Below the pieces are notes generated by a model, which was given only the letters and a program-made list of their open reading frames with translations, was not told the origin of the DNA and ran no database searches. A DNA stretch of 64,000 nt from Bacillus albus (GTDB lineage: Bacteria; Bacillota; Bacilli; Bacillales; Bacillaceae_G): NCBI RefSeq assembly GCF_001884185.1, contig NZ_MAOE01000125.1, positions 62,001-126,000 of the forward strand. Reading direction: 5' to 3'. The position numbers and the translations under genes are program-made. This document shows positions 11,555 to 20,538 of the stretch, piece by piece; position 1 is the stretch's first letter, and every line of letters begins with the position of its first letter.

Positions 11555-11591
11555 AAAACGGGTTAAGCTATTTAACAGCATAACCCGTTTT
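11555..11591 (+). terminator. Terminator-like hairpin in the leader before the DUF2512 gene
   Basis: AAAACGGGTTA (11555-11565) pairs perfectly with TAACCCGTTTT (11581-11591), followed by TTAATG. It sits upstream of the DUF2512 gene and no plus-strand gene ends here, so it could be an attenuator or the terminator of a small RNA. Confidence 0.55.
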
Positions 11592-11638
11592 TAATGAAAT
11601 ATTTTATTCCATATACTTTTAAACAATGGAGGGAAATG

Positions 11639-12115
11639 ATGAAACATATTGTTGCTTTATTAATTAAATACACAGCGATAACTGCAGTATTACTAATCAT
11701 ACTTAGTATCTTTAAAGGCATTTCAATTCCTAGTGTATTACTAATTTCTCTTTTCCTTACAGGAGCTGCCTATTTAATTGGAGATCTCTTCATTTTACCT
11801 AAATACGGAAATATGATTGCTACAATAGCAGATTTAGGCTTAAACTTCTTTGGAATTTGGTTACTAACATCCTTGTTTACTGATTTAGATGTTACTCGTA
11901 ACATTGGACTTTCTTCATTTATAGCCGCTTTAATTATTGGTGGAACAGAAATTTTCTTCCACATTTATATGAAGAGGCTAGTACTGCGTAACGACGATGA
12001 ATTAAGAAATCACAAGCATATTCATCATGATAAATACGCTATGGAAATGTCAGATGAATATATGGATTCTTCCACCATAAATAAATCCAAGCTTGAGGAT
12101 ACATCTAAAAAATAA
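11639..12115 (+). CDS. DUF2512 (YndM-like) membrane protein
   Basis: About 158 aa. The start is chosen as the ATG at 11639 because GGAGGG (11628-11633) is 5 nt upstream; the longer frame from 11594 lacks a ribosome binding site. Four hydrophobic segments span the first 110 residues, with LFLTGAAYLIGDLFILPKYGN and TIADLGLNFFGIWLL typical of YndM/DUF2512. The C-terminal tail is charged and histidine-rich (RNHKHIHHDKYAMEMSDEY). Its function is unknown; its relatives are found in spore formers. It ends at a strong terminator. Confidence 0.82.
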   Translation: MKHIVALLIKYTAITAVLLIILSIFKGISIPSVLLISLFLTGAAYLIGDLFILPKYGNMIATIADLGLNFFGIWLLTSLFTDLDVTRNIGLSSFIAALIIGGTEIFFHIYMKRLVLRNDDELRNHKHIHHDKYAMEMSDEYMDSSTINKSKLEDTSKK

Positions 12116-12138
12116 AAAAGTGGCTAATGCCACTTTTT
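12115..12138. terminator. Terminator between DUF2512 and DUF3231 genes
   Basis: AAAAAGTGGC, TAAT loop, GCCACTTTTT is a perfect 10-bp stem with flanking A and T runs; it serves both convergent genes. Confidence 0.88.
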
Positions 12139-12151
12139 TTATTTTTGTTTA

Positions 12152-12667
12152 TTAAGCTTGATCAGAATTTCTTACATGTAACGGAGGTGGAACTACCCAC
12201 CCTTTTTTCTTACTTAAACGCAGCAACGTTACACCTGCTTGCGCTTTTTTCATATGAAATTGTCCAAATAACATCCCTACATCTTCTCGAAGACATTTTC
12301 CCATCACTTGACTACATGTCACAAGTCCAGCTGCTAATCCTGTAGAAACAGCTGCCGCTATTTCAGCATCATTAATACGCGCTCCTGGAGGAATATCTTC
12401 GATAGATGCAACTGGTCGTTCTGGAGGAGCAGGCGGTAATGCTACGCCATTAACCTTTAAAAGAGTTTTTAACTCTTCTATTTCCGAGTTCATATCATTT
12501 TCAATTAAGCTTTCTAAAAACTTCTTCAAATCTTCGTCACCTGTGTGATTCATAAACACTTGATGGCTTGCGATTCCACCTTGTGCTGCTAGAAGATAAC
12601 TCCAAATATCAAATACTTCTCCGTAATGTAACGGTTCATTTTGAGGATTTCCACTTAATATACCCAT
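12152..12667 (-). CDS. DUF3231 family protein
   Basis: 171 aa. The start is the ATG at 12667, 9 nt after GGGAGG; the in-frame extension to 12781 is upstream sequence. The protein begins MGILSGNPQNEPLHYGEVFD and has helical blocks YLLAAQGGIASHQVFMNHTG and AGLVTCSQVMGKCLREDVGM, as in DUF3231 proteins of bacilli. The helix spacing suggests a ferritin-like bundle, but I do not see a full metal ligand set. The role is unknown; the surrounding genes are spore genes. Confidence 0.8.
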   Translation of the reverse strand: MGILSGNPQNEPLHYGEVFDIWSYLLAAQGGIASHQVFMNHTGDEDLKKFLESLIENDMNSEIEELKTLLKVNGVALPPAPPERPVASIEDIPPGARINDAEIAAAVSTGLAAGLVTCSQVMGKCLREDVGMLFGQFHMKKAQAGVTLLRLSKKKGWVVPPPLHVRNSDQA

Positions 12668-12836
12668 TTTTAAATTCCTCCCTTTCGAAAATATGATAAT
12701 AAATATTGATTTTAATATTGAAATCAAATTTTTAAGTATGCTTTTTCCTGCAAAAGCTTTTCTACTATGCATGGAAAACACCTTTCCAACACTGCGTGTT
12801 TATTGTTTAGGAAAGTCGTTTACAAATTAAATACCC

Positions 12837-12869
12837 AAAGATTATGAAAGAAGATTATCAATAATCTTT
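12837..12869. repeat. Hairpin upstream of DUF3231
   Basis: AAAGATTAT (12837-12845) and ATAATCTTT (12861-12869) form a 9-bp stem with a 15-nt loop in the 293-bp gap between DUF3231 and the second ssp gene. It may end the ssp transcript. Nothing else is seen in this gap. Confidence 0.4.
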
Positions 12870-12960
12870 GAGTGAGAATTCATTTACTATAAGGGTTTTT
12901 ATTTAATACATATACAAAAGAAATTGATTTACATATTCGCTATATTGTATGCCAATTCAC

Positions 12961-13173
12961 TTAGCGATTAGCTCTACCACCAAGTTGTTGTTCAGCCATT
13001 GCTACTAAACGTTTTGTAATTTCACCACCAACAGATCCGTTTGAACGAGCTGTTGTATCTGCACCAAGTTGTACACCAAACTCTTGTGCAATTTCATATT
13101 TCATTTGATCAAGAGCTTGTTCAGCACCTCGCACTAACAATTCATTACGACTTCCACTGTTATTGTTTGCCAT
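12961..13173 (-). CDS. Alpha/beta-type small acid-soluble spore protein
   Basis: A 70-aa SASP very similar to the one at 11152-11364. GGAGGTGAAACGAT precedes the ATG at 13173. Conserved blocks [20 protein letters not shown] and [20 protein letters not shown] are intact. It differs at a few positions ([10 protein letters not shown] for [10 protein letters not shown]). A CATATTA element at 13196-13202 (complement) is a candidate sigma-G -10. Two near-identical ssp genes 1.6 kb apart suggest a local duplication. Confidence 0.93.
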   Translation of the reverse strand: MANNNSGSRNELLVRGAEQALDQMKYEIAQEFGVQLGADTTARSNGSVGGEITKRLVAMAEQQLGGRANR

Positions 13174-13420
13174 ATCGTTTCACCTCCGATGTTTTTAATA
13201 TGCTACGAATTATGAAAAAATAGTTATCCTTTTTATGGAAATTAGATTATGTATAAATATTGAGGTTCTTCTTAAAATAGGGCTAAAAGATATAAGAAAG
13301 AAGAGTTGCTATACCATACTTTCATACCAACACTATGTATAGATTCCTCTTCACTCAAGATTTCTATTTTGTCAAGAAATACATTTAAATTATGAAAAAT
13401 GATTCCTAAGGAGATATGAG

Positions 13421-14554
13421 ATGAAAGCTGTAACCTATCAAGGGCCAAACCAAGTACAGGTTAAACAAGTGGATGATGCAAAGTTAGAAAAAAAAGATGA
13501 TATTATTGTAAAAATTACTTCAACCGCTATTTGCGGTTCTGATTTACATTTATATCAAGGTAACATGCCTTTACCACAAGGATATATTATTGGTCATGAA
13601 CCAATGGGTATTGTTGAAGAAGTAGGGCCAGATGTTACGAAAGTAAAAAAAGGAGATCGCGTTGTTATTCCCTTTAACGTTGCTTGTGGACATTGTTTCT
13701 ATTGCCAACACGAAATGGAAAGTCAATGTGATAACTCGAACCCTCATTACGATTCTGGCGGGTACTTTGGTTATACAGAGAAATTTGGTAATCATCCGGG
13801 CGGACAAGCTGAATATTTAAAAGTTCCTTTTGGAAATTTCACTCCATTTGTTATACCAGAATCATGCGAACTTGAAGATGAATCCCTACTCTTTTTATCT
13901 GATGTTTTACCAACAGCCTATTGGAGTGTAATAAACGCAGGTGTTAAACCAGGTGATACTGTTATTGTCCTAGGTTGTGGACCTGTTGGATTAATGACAC
14001 AAAAGTTTGCTTGGATGCAAGGTGCTAAACGAGTAATCGCAGTCGATTACTTAGATTATCGAATACATTATGCAAAAAATATTAACAAGGTTGAGGTATT
14101 TGAGTTTACAAAATTTCCTGATATGGGAGAACACTTAAAGGAAATTACGCATGGCGGTGCGGATGTAGTTATTGATTGCGTGGGCATGGATGGGAAAAAA
14201 TCTCCACTAGAATTTCTGGAACAAAAATTAAAATTACAAGGCGGTACCCTCGGTCCTATTCAAATCGCTACGAAAGCTGTAAGAAAATATGGAACAGTTC
14301 AAATGACTGGTGTTTATGGCGGTAATTATAATGCCTTTCCACTCGGTGCATTTTGGGTTAGAAATATTAATCTGAAAATGGGACAAGCACCTGTCATTCA
14401 TTTTATGCCGGAATTATTTAAGAAAATAACAAACAAAGAATTCGACCCAAAAGAGATTATTACACACAAAATCCCCCTTGAAGAAGCAAGCTATGGTTAT
14501 CAAATTTTTAATAACCGGGAAGACGATTGTATAAAAGTCATTTTGAAGCCTTGA
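13421..14554 (+). CDS. Zinc-dependent alcohol dehydrogenase
   Basis: A 377-aa medium-chain dehydrogenase/reductase. Catalytic zinc ligands are in AICGSDLHLY and GHEPMGIVEEVGP; the structural zinc cysteines are in CGHCFYCQHEMESQC; the Rossmann motif is VLGCGPVGLMTQKF followed by VIAVDYLDYR. The long C-terminal lid and the NPHYDSGGYFGYTEKFGNHP insert resemble glutathione-independent formaldehyde dehydrogenase-like enzymes. AAGGAG lies 7 nt before the ATG. It is NAD(P)-dependent and cytosolic; the substrate is unknown. It is monocistronic. Confidence 0.9.
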   Translation: MKAVTYQGPNQVQVKQVDDAKLEKKDDIIVKITSTAICGSDLHLYQGNMPLPQGYIIGHEPMGIVEEVGPDVTKVKKGDRVVIPFNVACGHCFYCQHEMESQCDNSNPHYDSGGYFGYTEKFGNHPGGQAEYLKVPFGNFTPFVIPESCELEDESLLFLSDVLPTAYWSVINAGVKPGDTVIVLGCGPVGLMTQKFAWMQGAKRVIAVDYLDYRIHYAKNINKVEVFEFTKFPDMGEHLKEITHGGADVVIDCVGMDGKKSPLEFLEQKLKLQGGTLGPIQIATKAVRKYGTVQMTGVYGGNYNAFPLGAFWVRNINLKMGQAPVIHFMPELFKKITNKEFDPKEIITHKIPLEEASYGYQIFNNREDDCIKVILKP

Positions 14555-14770
14555 AAATACATCCTTTTTAAATGATTATTTTTAACTATTCTTAAAGCTA
14601 AAGATAAGATTAAAATACATGCCCTTATCTTTTTCACCCGAAACTAGTAGTTAATTTTGATTACATCCTATCTTCTTTTATGCCCTCTTTATTATACAAA
14701 AAATGCAAGTTGTAGCTTTTGTATAAGGCTTGATTCAATTAATTTAATAAACCTTGATAAAAGAACAAAT

Positions 14771-14818
14771 AGAAAAAACGTGTTTTGAAAAATTTTTTGA
14801 TTAAAACACGCTTTTTCT
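14771..14818. terminator. Terminator after the alcohol dehydrogenase
   Basis: AGAAAAAACGTGTTTT and AAAACACGCTTTTTCT form a long stem with a 16-nt A/T loop. The rest of the 14555-14912 gap shows no gene. Confidence 0.75.
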
Positions 14819-14902
14819 ATATTTAATTGAATCCTCCTTTTATAAAAAAGTTTGATAATTTTTGTGATCCTTGCTCAATTAAAACGACTTTTAGCTGAAG
14901 GA

Positions 14903-14927
14903 AAAAATCAGTTTATAACTGATTTTT
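14903..14927 (-). terminator. Terminator overlapping the racemase-like stop codon
   Basis: AAAAATCAGTT and AACTGATTTTT form an 11-bp stem whose arm contains the last codons of the racemase-like gene; the minus-strand arm ends in a T run. Confidence 0.7.
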
Positions 14928-15596
14928 CTTCTCTAATTCTAATTGATTAACAATGTAAGATACTAATGTATTCAATGGATTAATAATAGTTTTAGATGTT
15001 TTATACTCAACTTGCTGAGATGCATCAACCATAGATAATTGAGCAACGGAGATAACTTTCTTTTCATCTTTAATGATTTGATTTAAAGACTTTATAATTT
15101 CTTGGTTGTATTCTTCTTTTAGCCCTTGCATTATCAATTCAAAAGTACTATCTATAACAATAACTTCTAAATCTAAAGATTTTTGATAGTTATTAGCATG
15201 ATGTTTAAGACGTTTTACTGTACCTTCAACAGTTGCAGGATTTGTAAAAAAAATTGTCTGAGGTTGCTGTATATTGCTGATGTAATCAAAGAAAGGTTCA
15301 TCAACTTTAATAATTGGCACTGATGTTGAAAGTTGGTCTTCCTGTAAAATTGCAATATAGTTTGTGCAAGTAATAAGGATAGCATCAACATTACATTGGG
15401 CAATCCATTCTATTTGCTCTTTAACTTTCAATTGAGCATCTGATTCTAGGGAATTTTCATTTGATGTAACTCGATACATTAATGCCGGGTCAACAAAATG
15501 TATTAATTCAATGTTAAATGAAGAAAGTGCATTTTCTATATATTCTATATTCGAATAATGGGCGTGTAAGCAGCCTAATCTTTTTCTCAATTCCAT
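14913..15596 (-). CDS. Aspartate/glutamate racemase superfamily protein
   Basis: 227 aa with the two-domain Asp/Glu racemase-like fold: MELRKRLGCLHAHYSNIEYI at the start, AILITCTNYIAIL carrying the first candidate catalytic Cys, and VISVAQLSMVDA where the second Cys is expected. The second Cys is absent in that motif, so classical two-cysteine racemase activity is doubtful. AGGTGGG directly abuts the ATG at 15596, so translation could begin at the TTG two codons later. The 15597-15933 gap upstream holds only A/T-rich sequence and very short frames. Confidence 0.72.
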   Translation of the reverse strand: MELRKRLGCLHAHYSNIEYIENALSSFNIELIHFVDPALMYRVTSNENSLESDAQLKVKEQIEWIAQCNVDAILITCTNYIAILQEDQLSTSVPIIKVDEPFFDYISNIQQPQTIFFTNPATVEGTVKRLKHHANNYQKSLDLEVIVIDSTFELIMQGLKEEYNQEIIKSLNQIIKDEKKVISVAQLSMVDASQQVEYKTSKTIINPLNTLVSYIVNQLELEKKNQL

Positions 15597-15933
15597 CCCA
15601 CCTATATTATATTTCTGCTTATTCTATCAGTACGCGAATTAAAATGTCTATTAAAATTGAGAATGAGACCTTTCCTCTTATTTCACAAAATGGCCTTTTA
15701 ATGAAACAACTTTCTTGTCACTTAACACAAAGGAGTAAATCATGATAACTTTTTTATAAACATCTCGTCCTTCTTCAAAACAATGCTTCTTTTTTTAATA
15801 ACACCATGACTTTATTTAAAAGCAATACAAGTTCAAATCTCCCCACAATCAGAGAAAAGAGAAATACAAGTAATAAACATCCTATTATTGGAAACTATAA
15901 CAATGTTAACTAACTTAAAAAGAGGTGTCCTTC

Positions 15934-16788
15934 ATGTTTTATTATAAAGAGGAAATAATTAATATGATTAAGCCGGATAAACCAGACCCAGCTGCTGCAA
16001 AAGTTTTACAAGAAATATTAGGTGGACATTATGGTGAAATGCGTACAATGATGCAATATTTCTTCCAAAGCTCAAATTTTAGAGGTAAAGAGAAGCAATA
16101 TCGTGATTTACTTCGAGGTGTTTTTTTAGAGGAAATAAGCCATGTAGAACTTGTACAACATACAATTAATCAGCTATTAACTGGATCTGGTGAACCTACG
16201 CCAGGAAATGCTGGTATTGACAAAGCACCGCTTGATGAAGCGGTTAAACATGCAAATCCTCACCACTTTATTGTAGGTGCTCAAAGTTCATTGCCTGTTG
16301 ATGCAGCTGGAAATCCGTGGAATGGATCTTGGGTATATAGTCATGGAAACTTAATTAGCGATTTACTAGATAATGTCGTACTTGAATCTACAGGCGTACT
16401 TCAAAAGACTAGAATTTATGAAATGAGTTCTAATCAAACATTTAGAGAAACTCTTGCATTTTTAATTGTACGTGATAATGCACATCAAAATGCTTTTGCA
16501 AAAGCTTTAGAGACATTAGGAGTTGAATGGGGAAAACTCTTCCCTGTGCCGAACTATGATATTAATAAATATCCAGAGTGTAGAAAATATGTAGACATGG
16601 GATTCCATAATGCACAATTTAATTTCAGCTTAGATCCAACAAGAATGGGAGAAATATTCCAAGGTGACTCCCCAAGTAGAAACAAAGGAACATTAACAGT
16701 AACGGAACCGCCAAAAGGTTTTCCTGTACCAGAACTTCCTGAAATGCCAAATGAGCATAGCCCTGGATTAAAAGATATGGATCTTTAA
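15934..16788 (+). CDS. Manganese catalase family protein
   Basis: 284 aa of the di-manganese catalase/CotJC-like family, which dismutates hydrogen peroxide. A ferritin-like four-helix bundle carries glutamate/histidine ligands: GGHYGEMRTMMQYFFQSSNF, GVFLEEISHVELVQHTINQL, LISDLLDNVVLESTGVLQKT, LIVRDNAHQNAFAKALETLG. The start is the ATG at 15934, 6 nt after AAAGAGGTG; an internal ATG 10 codons later also has an AAGAGG. The C-terminus is proline-rich (PPKGFPVPELPEMPNEHSPG). Relatives are in the spore coat or cytoplasm. Confidence 0.88.
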   Translation: MFYYKEEIINMIKPDKPDPAAAKVLQEILGGHYGEMRTMMQYFFQSSNFRGKEKQYRDLLRGVFLEEISHVELVQHTINQLLTGSGEPTPGNAGIDKAPLDEAVKHANPHHFIVGAQSSLPVDAAGNPWNGSWVYSHGNLISDLLDNVVLESTGVLQKTRIYEMSSNQTFRETLAFLIVRDNAHQNAFAKALETLGVEWGKLFPVPNYDINKYPECRKYVDMGFHNAQFNFSLDPTRMGEIFQGDSPSRNKGTLTVTEPPKGFPVPELPEMPNEHSPGLKDMDL

Positions 16789-16795
16789 GATCATT

Positions 16796-16825
16796 ATGGC
16801 CAACTATTTATTCATGGTTGGCCAT
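16796..16825. terminator. Hairpin after manganese catalase
   Basis: ATGGCCAAC and GTTGGCCAT form a 9-bp stem immediately after the stop. The following T run is short, so termination may be weak. Confidence 0.55.
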
Positions 16826-17032
16826 AGTTCTTTATAAAGATTCATGTAAGCTTGTTGTTAATATGATAAGATGTTTTAATAAATCAAGTGATGTTGATCA
16901 TATTTCTGCTCCTCTTAATTTTGTTTCTATGAACCATTAGACGCCACTGTTTGCTTATAATCTTCCTACGTCTATTTACATATAGCATCCCTATATTGTA
17001 AAAAAGAGGAAGGACTTATCCCTCCTCTTCTT

Positions 17033-18463
17033 TTAATTTTTCTTTAAAAGAGTTGCTCCTGCAATCCCTGGGTGTGTCATTTCAAATGGGTCTAGAATTA
17101 GTTCTAAGTCTTCTTGTGACAGTACACCATTTTTCACACAAAGTTCTCGAACGGATTGCCCTGTCGCGATTGCTTCTTTCGCAACGCGAGCTGCTGCTTC
17201 ATAACCGATATGAGGGTTCACGGCTGTAATAATTCCTACACTCTTCTCAACATACTCTTTTAAGCGATCTTCATTCGCTTCAATTCCTTTTAAGCAATTA
17301 TCTGTAAAGGCACGGAAACCGTTATTCATAATGCTAATTGATTGAAGTAAGTTGAAAACAAGTACTGGTTCCATAACGTTTAATTCTAATTGTCCTGCTT
17401 CTGAAGCAAGGCAAATTGTATGGTCGTTACCAATGACTTGGAACGCAATTTGATTAATTACTTCTGGCATAACAGGATTTACTTTCCCTGGCATAATAGA
17501 TGAACCTGGTTGACGAGCTGGTAACATAATTTCTGCTAAACCAACACGTGGACCTGATGCCATTAAGCGAAGGTCATTCGCAATTTTAGACATATTCATC
17601 ATACATACTTTCAGTGCTGCAGATACTTCAGTATAAGCATCCGTATTTTGCGTCGCATCTACTAAATCTTCTGCACCAACAAGCGGTAATTCACTAATTG
17701 CAGCTAAATGTTTTACAACTGCTTCAATGTATTCTGGATCTGCATTTAAGCCTGTACCCACTGCAGTTGCCCCCATATTTACTTCATATAAATGTTGACG
17801 CGATTGTTGAATTCGTTTCATATCACGTTCAAGTACGCGAGAGTATGCTTTAAATTCTTGTCCAAGACGGATTGGCACAGCATCTTGTAAATGTGTACGA
17901 CCCATTTTAATAACATGGTCAAACTGTTCTGCTTTTAATTCAAATACATCATGCATATAACCCATCGTTTGTAATAAACCTTCTAATGCGTTTAATGTTG
18001 CGATATGAATCGCCGTTGGGAATGCATCGTTTGTTGATTGCGCCATGTTCACATGACTATTTGGACTAATATAATGATAGTCTCCCTTTTCCATTCCTAA
18101 TAATTCAAGAGCACGATTAGCCATGACTTCATTTGCATTCATGTTCATTGAAGTACCTGCTCCGCCTTGGATTGGATCTACGATGAAATGATCGTGCCAT
18201 TTTCCATCAAGAATTTCTTGAGCTGCTTCTGCAATCGCGCCGCCCTTGTTCAATTCCAATCTTCCTACATCTGTATTCGCAAGCGCTGCTGCTTTTTTTA
18301 CAACTGCGAACGCCCTAATTAAACTTTCATGAATTTTGTACCCTGTAATCGGGAAATTTTCAACAGCGCGTAAAGTTTGAATTCCGTAATATGCCTTAAT
18401 AGGTAATTCCTTTGCTCCCAAAAAATCCTTCTCCACTCGCATGTTCTTGTTTGTCATTGACAT
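17033..18463 (-). CDS. aspA: Aspartate ammonia-lyase
   Basis: 476 aa, converting L-aspartate to fumarate and ammonia (called ansB in B. subtilis). The fumarase/aspartase superfamily signature GSSIMPGKVNPVMPE is intact (catalytic serine loop), as are GGAGTSMNMNANEVMANRAL and MGRTHLQDAVPI. GGGAGAG precedes the ATG at 18463. It lies 53 bp downstream of ansA in the same direction, forming the asparagine to fumarate pathway: asparaginase makes aspartate, which this enzyme deaminates. Confidence 0.96.
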   Translation of the reverse strand: MSMTNKNMRVEKDFLGAKELPIKAYYGIQTLRAVENFPITGYKIHESLIRAFAVVKKAAALANTDVGRLELNKGGAIAEAAQEILDGKWHDHFIVDPIQGGAGTSMNMNANEVMANRALELLGMEKGDYHYISPNSHVNMAQSTNDAFPTAIHIATLNALEGLLQTMGYMHDVFELKAEQFDHVIKMGRTHLQDAVPIRLGQEFKAYSRVLERDMKRIQQSRQHLYEVNMGATAVGTGLNADPEYIEAVVKHLAAISELPLVGAEDLVDATQNTDAYTEVSAALKVCMMNMSKIANDLRLMASGPRVGLAEIMLPARQPGSSIMPGKVNPVMPEVINQIAFQVIGNDHTICLASEAGQLELNVMEPVLVFNLLQSISIMNNGFRAFTDNCLKGIEANEDRLKEYVEKSVGIITAVNPHIGYEAAARVAKEAIATGQSVRELCVKNGVLSQEDLELILDPFEMTHPGIAGATLLKKN

Positions 18464-18516
18464 TTTAATTTCTCTCCCATATTAAATGTAAAACCTAAAT
18501 AAATCATATGAAGTCA

Positions 18517-19521
18517 TTACCAATCCTTATCAGACTTTATTGTTAAATCGTAGGCTAAAGGCTCTTCAATAATTTTTTTAATCTCTTCTAATTTATTAGT
18601 TTTTCCAAGCGTCCACATCAATTTTGCTATGATGGCTTCCGTATTCATATCTCCAGACAATATTACTTGATGTTGCGCCACTTTCCGTCCTACTTCATAG
18701 AGAAGTATGTCTTCTCCTTCTTCCAGGCATTGAGTAGTAATCACTACAGCAATCCCCATTTCAGTCAACTCTTGAATTTTCGAAAGCAAGTTCCTTCCTT
18801 CAAAAGGTAATCCACCGTTACCAAAACTTTCAATAATAACCCCTTTATACAAATCTTTTAAACAATCAAACATCTCTGGCTTTGTACCTGGATACAATTT
18901 CATAAGAAAAACATCCGTACATAAATTAGTATTTATTGAAAGTTCATTATGGGAGGACGTTGGCTTCCAATGATATTTCACTTCATCTTCATTTACCTCA
19001 GCAACATATGGATAATTCACACTTTCAAATGCATCATAACTTTTTGTTCGCATTTTAACTGCTCTCGTCCCAATAATCACCCTACTATCAAAAACAATAA
19101 ACACACCGCCAACATCCTCACAGGCAAATCTAAGAGCATCAGCTACATTTTTCTTTGCGTCTGTCTTTTTAAAACTAATAGGCACCTGTGAGCCTGTTAA
19201 AACAACTGGTTTTCTTAAACCTTGAAGCATATAAGATAACGCAGAAGATGTATAAGCTAACGTATCCGTTCCATGTGTAATCACAAACCCGTCATAGTCA
19301 TCATAGTGATTAAAAACAGCATTAGCTATTTCTTTCCAATGCTCAGGTTGCATATTGGTACTATCAATATTCAGTAAGATTTTGCAATCTATTTCTAAGT
19401 TTCGAGACGACTTCGAAAAATAATTCAATAATTCCTCAGCGGACAATCCTGGAACAAGCCCTTCATTCCCCTCCACAGATGCAATTGTCCCACCAGTTGC
19501 AAGTAATAAAATTTTCTTCAT
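18517..19521 (-). CDS. ansA: L-asparaginase, type I
   Basis: 334 aa, hydrolysing L-asparagine to aspartate and ammonia. The start is the ATG at 19521 ([20 protein letters not shown]), 6 nt after GGAGGGG. The catalytic threonines lie in ATGGTIAS and in [20 protein letters not shown]. The lack of a signal peptide indicates the cytosolic type I enzyme. It is the first gene of the ansA-aspA operon, behind the promoter at 19585-19612 and the AnsR palindrome. Confidence 0.95.
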   Translation of the reverse strand: MKKILLLATGGTIASVEGNEGLVPGLSAEELLNYFSKSSRNLEIDCKILLNIDSTNMQPEHWKEIANAVFNHYDDYDGFVITHGTDTLAYTSSALSYMLQGLRKPVVLTGSQVPISFKKTDAKKNVADALRFACEDVGGVFIVFDSRVIIGTRAVKMRTKSYDAFESVNYPYVAEVNEDEVKYHWKPTSSHNELSINTNLCTDVFLMKLYPGTKPEMFDCLKDLYKGVIIESFGNGGLPFEGRNLLSKIQELTEMGIAVVITTQCLEEGEDILLYEVGRKVAQHQVILSGDMNTEAIIAKLMWTLGKTNKLEEIKKIIEEPLAYDLTIKSDKDW

Positions 19522-19545
19522 ACACAACCCCTCCATAAAATAAAC

Positions 19546-19559
19546 AACGATATATCGTT
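19546..19559. promoter_or_regulatory. Candidate AnsR operator
   Basis: AACGATATATCGTT is a perfect 14-bp palindrome between the ansA promoter and its ribosome binding site, where a bound repressor would block initiation or early elongation. The divergent gene encodes the AnsR-like repressor. Confidence 0.6.
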
Positions 19560-19584
19560 CGCGTAATGCGTATTTATATTTATC

Positions 19585-19612
19585 ATTATAGAACTTAATT
19601 TGAATTAATCAA
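19585..19612 (-). promoter_or_regulatory. Sigma-A promoter of ansA-aspA
   Basis: On the minus strand TTGATT (19612-19607) and TATAAT (19590-19585) are separated by 16 nt. The expected start point is about 20 bp before the AACGATATATCGTT palindrome. Confidence 0.7.
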
Positions 19613-19705
19613 GATTTTGTATTCAATACGCGTACTTTTTTTCTATTCTTGATTCTTTTTCTATGTTATAATTAATTTAATAAAATTAGATGGGGTATGA
19701 GACGA

Positions 19706-20083
19706 ATGCTGGAACGTTTATCTAAATTAAGAAAAAATCAAAAATGGTCCTTACAAGAGACAGCAGATCGACTTGGGATTGCGAAAAGCACCTATGCTGG
19801 TTATGAAAATGGTTATAGATTACCTTCATTACAATCTTTATCTAAAATAGCAGATTTATTTGATACGTCTGTAGATTATATATTAGGTCGAATTGAACAT
19901 TCACATCAAAACAAAGATGTAATTGATATTACAAGACTCCTAAACGATCCAGATCCAACACTTTTAATAGATGGAGAAGCACTTTCAACAGAAGAGATAA
20001 TTGATTTTATTGCTTTTGTGAGAAGTAAACGAGAACTAAGTTCCAAGAGAATAGAAAATATTAAACCAACATGTAAAAGTTGA
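19706..20083 (+). CDS. ansR: XRE-family repressor of the ans operon
   Basis: 125 aa. The N-terminal Cro/C1 helix-turn-helix is LSKLRKNQKWSLQETADRLG then IAKSTYAGYENGYRLPSLQS, followed by FDTSVDYILGR. The C-terminal part (about 70-125) is acidic and then basic and probably senses aspartate or mediates dimerisation. I prefer the ATG at 19706, since GGGGT is 9 nt upstream; an ATG at 19697 is only 1 nt from it. A TATAAT at 19667-19672 is its likely -10. It is divergent from ansA, as in B. subtilis. Confidence 0.85.
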   Translation: MLERLSKLRKNQKWSLQETADRLGIAKSTYAGYENGYRLPSLQSLSKIADLFDTSVDYILGRIEHSHQNKDVIDITRLLNDPDPTLLIDGEALSTEEIIDFIAFVRSKRELSSKRIENIKPTCKS

Positions 20084-20208
20084 TTCAATAAAAAACGAAG
20101 ACACTACACTCTTTAAACTAAAAATACTTAGACAACTAATTTGTAAACGGTATATATAGGATTAATCCGAATTTATTTTGTTAACTTTATATTTATAAAT
20201 TATATTTT

Positions 20209-20232
20209 AATATTTTGTATATACAAAATATT
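20209..20232. repeat. Perfect 24-bp palindrome
   Basis: AATATTTTGTAT (20209-20220) is followed immediately by its exact reverse complement ATACAAAATATT (20221-20232), with no spacer. It lies between ansR and a doubtful ORF. It could be an operator or cruciform-forming site. Confidence 0.7.
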
Positions 20233-20499
20233 CTTCTTAAAAACTTCCATATCAAGAAAAATCGCGGAACTATACTGATTGATCTAGTACTTCTCTCTAT
20301 GCAGTTCATGCTGACAGCACTTGCACATAAATATGATTCCACTCCAATCAGAGAGCATGACAAAGAAAATAACAATACATTCTTTGGATTGGAAAAAGAG
20401 CGCTATGTATCAGTTATAATTCTATCTATTGATAAAATAGCCAACGAAGGATATGCTACATATCGTCTCCCTGTTGAGAGAACTGCAAAATGGAAATAG
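20215..20499 (+). CDS. Doubtful ORF, probably a gene remnant
   Basis: 94 codons open from a TTG that lies inside the 24-bp palindrome, with no ribosome binding site. The middle (GTILIDLVLLSMQFMLTALA) is hydrophobic and the rest is charged. I recognise no family. It may be the 3' part of a gene whose beginning has been lost. It ends 39 bp before the DUF1304 gene. Confidence 0.25.
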   Translation: MYIQNILLKNFHIKKNRGTILIDLVLLSMQFMLTALAHKYDSTPIREHDKENNNTFFGLEKERYVSVIILSIDKIANEGYATYRLPVERTAKWK

Positions 20500-20538
20500 C
20501 ATAAAACTTATATTAAATACTAAAGGAGGCAGAATAGT

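Noticed and set aside
15643-15745. 33-aa frame whose stop overlaps a second 5-codon ORF with AAAGGAG
   Set aside because: The first frame has no ribosome binding site and the second is only MITFL; likely chance or a remnant.
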